Assembly (NCBI GenBank): GCA_017540285.1
Contig: JAFYBI010000516.1
Coordinates: 1-5,078, forward strand
Length of the DNA stretch: 5,078 nt
DNA from: Clostridia bacterium
Lineage (GTDB): Bacteria; Bacillota; Clostridia; Oscillospirales; CAG-272
Reading direction: 5' to 3'
Below the pieces are notes generated by a model that was not told where the DNA came from, ran no database searches, and saw only the letters and a list, made by a program, of their open reading frames with translations. The translations under genes were made by a program, and so were the position numbers. Positions 1 to 5,078 of this stretch are shown here, piece by piece. Every line of letters starts with the position of its first letter. Within the stretch, counting starts at the first letter, position 1.

Positions 1-1
1 C

Positions 2-1210
2 GTCCGCTTCGGGGATTTCGCGATGCCCGAATACATCCGCCATTCCACCGGCATCGGCGAGCTCGACCGCGTGCTCGGCGGCGGGCTGGTCGAGGGCTCG
101 GTCGTCCTGCTCGCGGGGGAACCGGGCATCGGCAAATCCACTCTGCTCATGCAGCTCTGCGGGCAGATCGGGGATTCCTGCAAGGTGCTCTACGTCTCCG
201 GCGGGGGATCGAATGGCCAGCTCAAGATGCGGGCGGAGCGGCTCGGCGTCGCGGCGGAATACCTGTACGTCCTCACGGAGACCTCGATCGGGGACATCCT
301 CGCGGAATACGACAAGATCAAGCCGGATCTCATGATCGTCGACTCGATCCAGACCGTCGTGGCGGAAGAGCTCTCGTCGGCGGGCGGGAGCGTGACGCAG
401 GTGCGGGAATGCGCCTCCCTGCTCATCAACCGCGCCAAAGCGGACGGGGCATCCGTCGTGATCGTCGGGCACGTCAACAAGGAGGGCGGGATCGCCGGGC
501 CGAAGGTGCTCGAGCACATGGTCGACGCGGTGCTGACCTTCGAGGGCGACCGCCGGACGCCGCACCGGATCGTGCGCGCGACGAAGAACCGCTTCGGCTC
601 CACCAACGAGATCGGCGTGTTCGAGATGGAAGAGCACGGCCTCGAAGAGGTGGCGAATCCCTCGGCGATGCTGCTCGAAGGGCGTCCGACGGGGGTGAGC
701 GGGAGCTGCGCCGTGTGCATCATGGAGGGCAGCCGGCCGCTCATCGCGGAGATCCAGGCGCTGGTGACGCCGACGGTCTTCCCCGCCCCGCGCCGGACGG
801 CAAACGGGATCGACTACAACCGGATGTGCCTCCTGCTCGCGGTGCTCGAGAAGCGGCTGGGGCTGAAATTCTCGGCGTGCGACGTCTACCTGAACGTCAT
901 CGGCGGGATCCGGATCGACGAACCGGCGGCAGACGCGGCGGCGTGCTTCGCGATGATCTCCTCGCTGCGCGACATCCCGGTCCCGGACGACATGATCGCG
1001 TTCGGCGAGCTCGGGCTGTCGGGCGAATTCCGCTCGGTGGTCTCGGTCGAGCAGCGGGTGAACGAGGCGTTCCGGCTGGGCTTTGCGCGGGTCGCCCTCC
1101 CGAAGCGGTGCGCGGCGAAGGCGGGAGAGACGGACGTCGAGCTCGTGAAGATGAACGGCATCTACGACGCGCTGCGGATCTTTGCGGAGAAGGAACAGAA
1201 GAAAGAATAA
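2..1210 (+). CDS. radA: DNA repair protein RadA/Sms, 5'-truncated by window edge
   Basis: RadA is a cytoplasmic DnaB/RecA-like hexameric ATPase that promotes branch migration and processing of recombination intermediates. The frame is open to the left edge (VRFGDFA precedes the first Met at 23), so the true start lies upstream. The N-terminal four-cysteine zinc finger (about 55-60 residues in the family) is therefore outside the window. Numbering from Met23, I see STGIGELDRVLGGGLV at 8-23, Walker A GEPGIGKST at 32-40, and Walker B LMIVDS at 103-108. The RadA signature KNRFG is at 188-192. A Lon-protease-like C-terminal domain spans about 250-385, with IDEPAAD at 298-304 and FGELGLSGE at 327-335. 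Two oddities: the usual SGEES motif is SGGGS (59-63), which lacks the expected catalytic glutamate, and GHVTK is GHVNK (149-153). The gene ends in TAA just before a strong terminator. Identity is near certain; ATPase competence is doubtful. Confidence 0.97.
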   Translation, partial: VRFGDFAMPEYIRHSTGIGELDRVLGGGLVEGSVVLLAGEPGIGKSTLLMQLCGQIGDSCKVLYVSGGGSNGQLKMRAERLGVAAEYLYVLTETSIGDILAEYDKIKPDLMIVDSIQTVVAEELSSAGGSVTQVRECASLLINRAKADGASVVIVGHVNKEGGIAGPKVLEHMVDAVLTFEGDRRTPHRIVRATKNRFGSTNEIGVFEMEEHGLEEVANPSAMLLEGRPTGVSGSCAVCIMEGSRPLIAEIQALVTPTVFPAPRRTANGIDYNRMCLLLAVLEKRLGLKFSACDVYLNVIGGIRIDEPAADAAACFAMISSLRDIPVPDDMIAFGELGLSGEFRSVVSVEQRVNEAFRLGFARVALPKRCAAKAGETDVELVKMNGIYDALRIFAEKEQKKE

Positions 1211-1217
1211 CAGATTG

Positions 1218-1257
1218 AATCCCCCGGATCGCGTGACGGTGCGTCCGGGGGATTTTT
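1218..1257 (+). terminator. Rho-independent terminator of radA
   Basis: An 11-bp perfect stem pairs AATCCCCCGGA (1218-1228) with TCCGGGGGATT (1244-1254). The 15-nt loop can form three more pairs, and the T run 1253-1257 follows. It starts 7 nt after the radA stop codon. On the opposite strand the stem is followed only by ATTCAATCTG, a weak U tract, so termination of the converging regulator transcript here is possible but less certain. Confidence 0.92.
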
Positions 1258-1261
1258 CCCG

Positions 1262-2392
1262 TTACGTTTCCGCGAACATTTCGTTGACGCGGCTGCGGAT
1301 GAAGTCAAAGCGTGCCTGTCCCGCGGCGGAGATGACATGCGCGGCGTTGCCGCATCCTTCGGTTTCTTCTTTGGTGATGCAAAGTGTGGTCGTCGGGTAA
1401 TCCAGCGAATATCGCGCGAGGAGCGAGGTGTGGCAGTTCTTCTCCGGCATGACCGGATACCCCCACACGTCCGTGACGCCGTACGGTCCCGGCGCCAGAC
1501 CGCCCCATACCGCGTCCGCCGCCTCGGCACAGTCCCGCGCGTGCCGGAGAGCGTTCAGCGTGTTTTCCTCGTCGCCGAGGTCGGCATAGCGCTCCGCCAG
1601 CGCGATATACACCCGCGAAAGATCCTGATTCAGCCTGAGATAATCACCGTCTTCAAAGTAGACGTGATAGAATTCCGGGATCTTTTCGAGGAGTCTGATC
1701 GCATCCTCGCTGCCGAAAAACGGTTTGCCGTCCACCTGCGTGAGCGCGAACATATAAATGTCGTCGCAGAGGGAGAGGAAATCCCCCTTGATGTCGTGAT
1801 GTAAGCCGTAGATTTTATCCATCCCCACTGCGAGAAGTCTTTCCAGCTGCCGATGCGAAAAGGAAAGGTTCGGTACGCTCTCCGCGATCCGCAGGGCTTC
1901 GTCCCGCATGCCCTTTTCCTTGTAGGTCATGCAGAGCCATCCCTCCGCCTCGTTTTTCAGATACGCATCCCTCGTCCCTTCCCGGACGGTTTCGAGGAGC
2001 TTGACCCGCTCTTTCCAGCGCTTTTCGTAGGTCTCGGGCTCATCGTAATAATCAAGAGCCTGCGCAAGCCTGAGCATCAACTCATGGGAAGACGGGTTTT
2101 CCGCCAGCCCCTGCCGGTAGATTTCGATCTTTTCCTTGTGCCCGCACCGTTCCGCGCGGTCCATGATGGCATCGATCTTCTTTTCCTGATTGGTCAGGTC
2201 GATCCCGAGCAGGACATCCGCCGACACGCTGAAGATGCTGCAAAGCTGCGGGATCTGGCTGATGTCCGGCGCGTTCCGGTCGCATTCCCAACCGGAGACG
2301 GCGGCAGCCGTGAGGCCGAGGAATTCGGCAAGCTGCTCCTGCGTCATATCGTGCTGACGGCGGAGCTGCCGGATGGTCGTTCCGATAGTCAT
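1262..2392 (-). CDS. XRE-family transcriptional regulator with TPR-like C-terminal region
   Basis: This is a 376-residue cytoplasmic DNA-binding regulator. The N-terminus is a classic Cro/CI-type helix-turn-helix at about residues 5-63: IRQLRRQHDMTQEQLAEFLG, then the recognition-helix segment LTAAAVSGWE, PDISQIPQLCSIF and the closing VSADVLLGID. The rest (about 70-376) looks all-helical with TPR-like pairs, for example KIEIYRQGLAENPSSHELMLRLAQAL near 89-113 cut into helices, YKEKGMRDEALRIAES near 157-172, and LAERYADLGDEENTLNALRHA near 265-285. The protein ends in ARFDFIRSRVNEMF. Such tails usually bind a ligand or peptide or mediate oligomerisation, but the signal is unknown. The ATG at 2392 is preceded by AAGGAG at 8 nt, and the HTH begins immediately after it, so the start is secure. 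The gene converges on radA and lies downstream of the lipoprotein gene in the same direction, but has its own promoter. Control of its neighbour is an inference only. Confidence 0.93.
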   Translation of the reverse strand: MTIGTTIRQLRRQHDMTQEQLAEFLGLTAAAVSGWECDRNAPDISQIPQLCSIFSVSADVLLGIDLTNQEKKIDAIMDRAERCGHKEKIEIYRQGLAENPSSHELMLRLAQALDYYDEPETYEKRWKERVKLLETVREGTRDAYLKNEAEGWLCMTYKEKGMRDEALRIAESVPNLSFSHRQLERLLAVGMDKIYGLHHDIKGDFLSLCDDIYMFALTQVDGKPFFGSEDAIRLLEKIPEFYHVYFEDGDYLRLNQDLSRVYIALAERYADLGDEENTLNALRHARDCAEAADAVWGGLAPGPYGVTDVWGYPVMPEKNCHTSLLARYSLDYPTTTLCITKEETEGCGNAAHVISAAGQARFDFIRSRVNEMFAET

Positions 2393-2400
2393 ATCGTTTT

Positions 2401-2406
2401 CTCCTT
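2401..2406 (-). promoter_or_regulatory. Shine-Dalgarno site of the XRE regulator
   Basis: The leftward strand reads AAGGAG followed by 8 nt (AAAACGAT) and the ATG at 2392-2390. This is a full-strength site and fixes the start codon. Confidence 0.9.
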
Positions 2407-2435
2407 AGTTGTTTGATTCCGGTACCGTTGGCACT

Positions 2436-2464
2436 ATTTTACCAGGCGGAGCCTGCTGCCGCAA
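2436..2464 (-). promoter_or_regulatory. Probable extended -10 promoter of the XRE regulator
   Basis: On the leftward strand TGGTAAAAT (2444-2436) matches the TGnTATAAT extended -10 pattern with one mismatch. TTGCGG (2464-2459) sits 17 nt upstream of the -10 as a weak -35 box. Transcription would start near 2429 and give a leader of about 37 nt. An 8-bp palindrome, CGGTACCG (2420-2427), lies just inside the expected start of the transcript and could be an operator. Confidence 0.6.
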
Positions 2465-2533
2465 GAGGGCGTTCGTGTGACGGAGGTACAGTTTGGCTTG
2501 AATTTTCAATAGGCGCTTGAACGCGTGAACGTA

Positions 2534-2559
2534 AAAGAGAAAGAACCCGCGGGGACGGG
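2534..2559. repeat. Repeat copy 1 of shared terminator cassette
   Basis: AAAGAGAAAGAACCCGCG (2534-2551) is identical to 4940-4957. It is followed by 3 variable bases (GGG here, TAT in the other copy) and then by ACGGGTTC (2555-2562), also identical in both. The repeat therefore covers one arm, most of the loop and the other arm of the hairpin, plus the U-rich tail as read leftward. It is best explained as a recurrent terminator sequence and not as a mobile element. Confidence 0.8.
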
Positions 2560-2563
2560 TTCT
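2534..2563 (-). terminator. Rho-independent terminator of the lipoprotein gene
   Basis: Read leftward, AGAACCCG (2563-2556) pairs with CGGGTTCT (2549-2542) around a 6-nt loop, followed by the U-rich run TTCTCTTTTAC. It begins only 6 nt after the TGA of the lipoprotein gene at 2569. The cassette is nearly identical to the terminator at 4940-4969. Confidence 0.88.
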
Positions 2564-2568
2564 CTTTC

Positions 2569-4845
2569 TCATTGTCTCTCCGCCGCCCAGAGTCCGACGC
2601 GCGAGGAGATCTTCGCGGCACAGTCTTCGGCGCTTCCCATGCCGCCGAGATACGCCGTGATCTCTTCCACCGCGATGTCGTGAACGGCCTGCGGCGTGCC
2701 CGTGAGATACGGGAATCCCGCGCCGTCGAGCAGGCTGAAAAACCACGCCGTCGTCTCGTCGGCCATTTCCAGGTCTCCGTACTGCGCGGCAAGAACGTCG
2801 AGATAGAGCGGTTTCGTCGACGGAAGGGGAACGGCGGCGGAATTGTTGAAGTCATAATTCCCCGGCGCAAAGAACGCCTTGATCGCCTCGAAGCAGAGGT
2901 CGGGATCGTCGGCAAAGGCGGTGATGGCGAAAGCGGTTTGCGCGCTGATGCGGATGCCGGAAAAATCAGACGACGGAAACCCCACCGGGACCGAACCTTC
3001 GGAAACCCATGTCCGAACCGTGGCGTCCGCCATGCCCCGCATGATCACGCGATCCACGGCAATCCCGCCGTTTCGGAATGCGTCTTCCTTGGCGCGGTAA
3101 TCGAGCGCCATGGAGCCGTGAGGCGTGCCGTACCACACATTGAGGTCCTTCGGCAGGTCTTTGAGATAGGAGAGATAGGCGAGAAAACCGTCCGAGCCGA
3201 ATCCCTCTCCCGCTTCTCCCATGAAATCGATATATCCGCGCGGCAGGATGTTCCACGGATACAAGGCCCAGCTCTGATTTTCCATGAATACGCCTTCCGC
3301 GCCGTCCGGCAGGCTGTCGAAGAACGAGAACATCTGTGCAGACGACCATCGTTCAGCGCCGTTCAGAGAATCCGCCCATGCCGGTGAGAGGAGAAGCGTG
3401 TCGAGCTGAATCGCAGGCGCGATACCCCATATTCCGCGCGCACCGTCGTCGAAAAGCCGCGGCACGCATCCGAACAAGGTGTCGAAATTGATTTCCTCAT
3501 CCGTCAGAAGATAGGGCGTGAGGTCGACGGCAAGTTTTTTTTCAGTCAACTGAACGGGCACTCTTCGTTCCGAAAGCGGCGCACCGGGATCTGCTGACGT
3601 CACCACGATATCCGGACGGAAGCCGCCGTTCAGGATGTCAAACACGAGCCGCGCCTCCTCCTCGCAGAGGGAATCCGGATCCAAATACTGCATGTAGTCG
3701 ACCGGAACGATCTGCGCCTCGGGATGCGAGCGGTTGAATTCCGTCAGCTGCGCCTTCATCCGCGGCGGAAGGTCGACGGTGTGCGCAAGGGTAATCGTTT
3801 TGATCTCGTCCGTCCGAAGATCGTCCGCCTTATGCCAGAGCGCAGGCACAGCCGAAAACTCGCCGTCCCAATCCGCAGCGAGGATCAAATCCTCCTCAAT
3901 CATCGCGGAAGCGTAGAGTCCGGCATGACGGGCGCCGGAATCAGAGGACGAGCCAAGAGAGGCGATGCCGGAATTGTCGAAATGCAGAACCTCGTCGACG
4001 GCGAGCCCTCCGTCCTCCTCCGCGCGCGCGGAACAGATCGCTTCCCCGTTCTCGTAGAAAAAGGAGACGAGCGGTATTCCGCCGGGCGCGGAGATCAGCG
4101 TATGCCTTCCGTCATCCGGGAACGGGATTTCCCTGCCGAAGCCGTCCGTACCGATCGTCACCGCCGCCGACGTGCCGGAGGACCCGCGGGTTACCGCCCA
4201 CACCTGACCGTCCGCGCCGCGCGCCATCGAAGTGATCTCTGAGGGAAGCGCGAAACGCGTCAACAACACGAGGTCATCGTCATACACCGCAGCCGACATG
4301 CCGTCAGACGTGAAAAACCGGCCTTCTCCGTCCTCTGCAAAGAAGCGGATGCCCGCGCCGTCCGGTCCCATGGCGGATGTGACGTCCGCCGAAGTGATCG
4401 CCCCGTCCGCGCGGTCCATGCGCACGAGTTCATCATGGCCGACGACGGAAAGGAAGACAAACACCGCGTCTTCATTCACCGCGCCGCGGGTGATCCATGC
4501 TTCCCGGTCCGGGATCGGGACTTCTTCCGATCCCAAGAGTTCTCCCTCCGCGGTGAACGAACAGATCACGGAACGGTAGGAGAAGACGATCTCCCCGTTC
4601 TCCTCCCTCTCCTCACGGATCTGACAAAACGCATCGAGGGTCTTTTCCGCGCGATCCCAGTACGGCGTCACATCGTGACACATCCGCCAACCGTCGTCCA
4701 GCCGGACGGTCCTCTCCGTGAAAATGCCCGTCAGGACTCCCTCCGCCGGCGACGCTGTCGCAGACGCCGTTTCCTTATGTTTTCCGCATCCGACAAAGAG
4801 AAGAACCGCTGTCAGCAGAAACAGCCATGCGATACGAGTTTTCAT
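2569..4845 (-). CDS. Lipoprotein with C-terminal extracellular solute-binding-protein-like domain
   Basis: This is a 758-residue predicted surface lipoprotein. The signal peptide is MKTRIAWLFLLTAVLLFVGC, with lipobox LFVGC and lipidated Cys20, followed by a polar Ala/Ser/Thr linker to about residue 35. Residues about 40-345 are rich in short beta strands with repeated xxDG/xxGE turns (for example FFAEDGEGRFF, ARGADGQVWAV), suggesting a beta-propeller-like sensor or scaffold domain; this is inference. Residues about 348-758 resemble an ABC-type substrate-binding protein: ITLAHTVDLPPRMKAQLTEF opens the fold and is followed by a strand-helix pattern ending in PVDYMQYL. DILNGGFRPDIVVTSAD comes next, and the end shows FPSSDFSGIRIS, AITAFADDPDLCFEAIKAFF and a terminal helical segment. 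Typical binding proteins are about 400-550 residues, so this one carries an extra N-terminal half. No permease gene is visible beside it. The start is ATG 4845 (SD GGGAGAGGG), not the in-frame GTG at 4863, which overlaps that SD. The ligand is unknown. Confidence 0.88.
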   Translation of the reverse strand: MKTRIAWLFLLTAVLLFVGCGKHKETASATASPAEGVLTGIFTERTVRLDDGWRMCHDVTPYWDRAEKTLDAFCQIREEREENGEIVFSYRSVICSFTAEGELLGSEEVPIPDREAWITRGAVNEDAVFVFLSVVGHDELVRMDRADGAITSADVTSAMGPDGAGIRFFAEDGEGRFFTSDGMSAAVYDDDLVLLTRFALPSEITSMARGADGQVWAVTRGSSGTSAAVTIGTDGFGREIPFPDDGRHTLISAPGGIPLVSFFYENGEAICSARAEEDGGLAVDEVLHFDNSGIASLGSSSDSGARHAGLYASAMIEEDLILAADWDGEFSAVPALWHKADDLRTDEIKTITLAHTVDLPPRMKAQLTEFNRSHPEAQIVPVDYMQYLDPDSLCEEEARLVFDILNGGFRPDIVVTSADPGAPLSERRVPVQLTEKKLAVDLTPYLLTDEEINFDTLFGCVPRLFDDGARGIWGIAPAIQLDTLLLSPAWADSLNGAERWSSAQMFSFFDSLPDGAEGVFMENQSWALYPWNILPRGYIDFMGEAGEGFGSDGFLAYLSYLKDLPKDLNVWYGTPHGSMALDYRAKEDAFRNGGIAVDRVIMRGMADATVRTWVSEGSVPVGFPSSDFSGIRISAQTAFAITAFADDPDLCFEAIKAFFAPGNYDFNNSAAVPLPSTKPLYLDVLAAQYGDLEMADETTAWFFSLLDGAGFPYLTGTPQAVHDIAVEEITAYLGGMGSAEDCAAKISSRVGLWAAERQ

Positions 4846-4852
4846 GTGCGCG

Positions 4853-4861
4853 CCCTCTCCC
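4853..4861 (-). promoter_or_regulatory. Shine-Dalgarno site that decides the lipoprotein start
   Basis: The leftward strand reads GGGAGAGGG, then 7 nt (CGCGCAC), then ATG at 4845-4843. The in-frame GTG at 4863-4861 overlaps this purine block and has no comparable site of its own. Starting at the ATG also gives a normal signal peptide beginning MKTR. Confidence 0.85.
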
Positions 4862-4878
4862 ACTCATTCGTTTTCTCT

Positions 4879-4887
4879 ATTATAGCA
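4879..4887 (-). promoter_or_regulatory. Consensus extended -10 promoter of the lipoprotein gene
   Basis: The leftward strand reads TGCTATAAT (4887-4879), a perfect match to the TGnTATAAT extended -10 element. I see no convincing -35 hexamer at 16-18 nt upstream, which fits an extended -10 promoter. Transcription would start near 4872, giving a leader of about 27 nt before the ATG at 4845. Confidence 0.75.
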
Positions 4888-4939
4888 GAATTCGCCTCAC
4901 AGATTGTGTCGATTTTGTAAATATGCAGAGAGCTGACAG

Positions 4940-4968
4940 AAAGAGAAAGAACCCGCGTATACGGGTTC
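4940..4968. repeat. Repeat copy 2 of shared terminator cassette
   Basis: This is the second copy of the cassette at 2534-2562. 26 of 29 aligned bases are identical, and the only differences are the three loop bases TAT (4958-4960) against GGG. Confidence 0.8.
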
Positions 4969-4969
4969 C
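4940..4969 (-). terminator. Rho-independent terminator of the partial leftward gene
   Basis: Read leftward, GAACCCG (4968-4962) pairs with CGGGTTC (4955-4949) around a 6-nt loop (TATACG), followed by the U-rich run TTTCTCTTTCTG. It lies about 15 nt after the TGA at 4984. It is a near copy of the terminator at 2534-2563. Confidence 0.87.
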
Positions 4970-4983
4970 CCTGCTTTTTCCGG

Positions 4984-5078
4984 TCACATCACGGCAAACG
5001 CCGCGGCGGCGTGCTTCGGGAGGGCGACGGTGATCCGGTCGGTGTCCTCCGTGATCCGTCCGGTCCAGAGCTCGGTGA
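4984..5078 (-). CDS. C-terminal end of a leftward gene, possibly a glycoside hydrolase
   Basis: Only the last 30 codons and two further bases are in the window, read leftward from the right edge to TGA at 4986-4984. The peptide begins TELWTGRITEDTDRITVALP and ends KHAAAAFAVM. The order 'LWTG ... DRITVALPKHAAAAF' resembles the last strands of C-terminal beta-sandwich domains in alpha-galactosidase- or amylase-type glycoside hydrolases, where LWTG(E/K) and a final LPPHGxxxF motif are common. That assignment rests on 30 residues and is tentative. That a gene ends here is well supported by the strong terminator about 15 nt downstream. If it is a glycosidase, the lipoprotein downstream could act on related sugars, which is inference. 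Confidence 0.7.
   Translation of the reverse strand, partial: TELWTGRITEDTDRITVALPKHAAAAFAVM

Noticed and set aside
23..25. ATG at 23 as the true start of radA
   Set aside because: The frame stays open to base 2, no SD site precedes the ATG, and a RadA starting here would lack the zinc-finger domain. Truncation by the window edge explains it better.
409..1218. Long rightward open frame inside radA
   Set aside because: It is a second frame of radA with an Arg/Gly-rich composition typical of GC-rich shadow frames. It has no SD site and no recognisable motif.
2446..2462. GCGG...CCGC inverted repeat between the -35 and -10 boxes of the regulator promoter
   Set aside because: Only 4 bp pair around a 9-nt centre, which is expected by chance in GC-rich DNA.
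2393..2568. Search for a small RNA or small gene in the gap before the regulator
   Set aside because: The gap is explained by a terminator, a promoter and an SD site. The short open frames running through it extend from shadows of the lipoprotein gene and have no start signals.
2572..3387. Rightward 271-codon open frame opposite the lipoprotein gene
   Set aside because: It is antisense to a well-supported lipoprotein gene, is Arg-rich, has no SD site, and matches no known family.
4846..4863. GTG at 4863 as an upstream start for the lipoprotein
   Set aside because: It would add MGEGAH before the signal peptide, and the GTG overlaps the purine-rich SD that serves the ATG at 4845.
4435..4920. 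Rightward 161-codon open frame over the lipoprotein start and promoter
   Set aside because: It overlaps the signal peptide, SD site and -10 box on the other strand. Its composition is that of a shadow frame.

Overview
The window looks like an ordinary stretch of chromosome from a GC-rich Clostridia-type bacterium (Bacillota, perhaps an Oscillospiraceae-like gut lineage). This placement is an inference. It rests on the RadA sequence style, strong Shine-Dalgarno sites of the AAGGAG/GGAG type, compact hairpin plus U-rich terminators, and an XRE regulator and a lipoprotein of types common in that group. There are no RNA genes, CRISPR arrays, insertion sequences or phage genes.

Layout. A 5'-truncated radA (DNA repair/recombination ATPase) runs rightward from the left edge to 1210 and ends at a strong intrinsic terminator (1218-1257). 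Everything after it points left. First is an XRE-family transcriptional regulator with a TPR-like tail (1262-2392), which converges on radA. Next is a 176-bp gap holding the regulator's promoter and the terminator of the next gene. Then comes a large lipoprotein (2569-4845) with a substrate-binding-protein-like C-terminal half. It is followed by a gap with a consensus extended -10 promoter and another terminator. Last are the final 30 codons of a further leftward gene (4984-5078), possibly the C-terminal beta-sandwich of a glycoside hydrolase.

The three leftward genes each appear to be separate transcription units: a terminator follows the partial gene and the lipoprotein gene, and the lipoprotein and the regulator each have a recognisable promoter. 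The lipoprotein probably senses or binds an extracellular ligand, possibly a carbohydrate if the partial neighbour really is a glycosidase. No permease or ATPase gene is visible here.

The most interesting observation is in radA. The near-invariant SGEES motif after the Walker A strand reads SGGGS, which removes the glutamate expected to be catalytic, while Walker A, Walker B, KNRFG and the Lon-like domain look intact. The two leftward terminators at 2534-2563 and 4940-4969 are also near-identical copies of one cassette. I did not find evidence for an undescribed multi-gene system.
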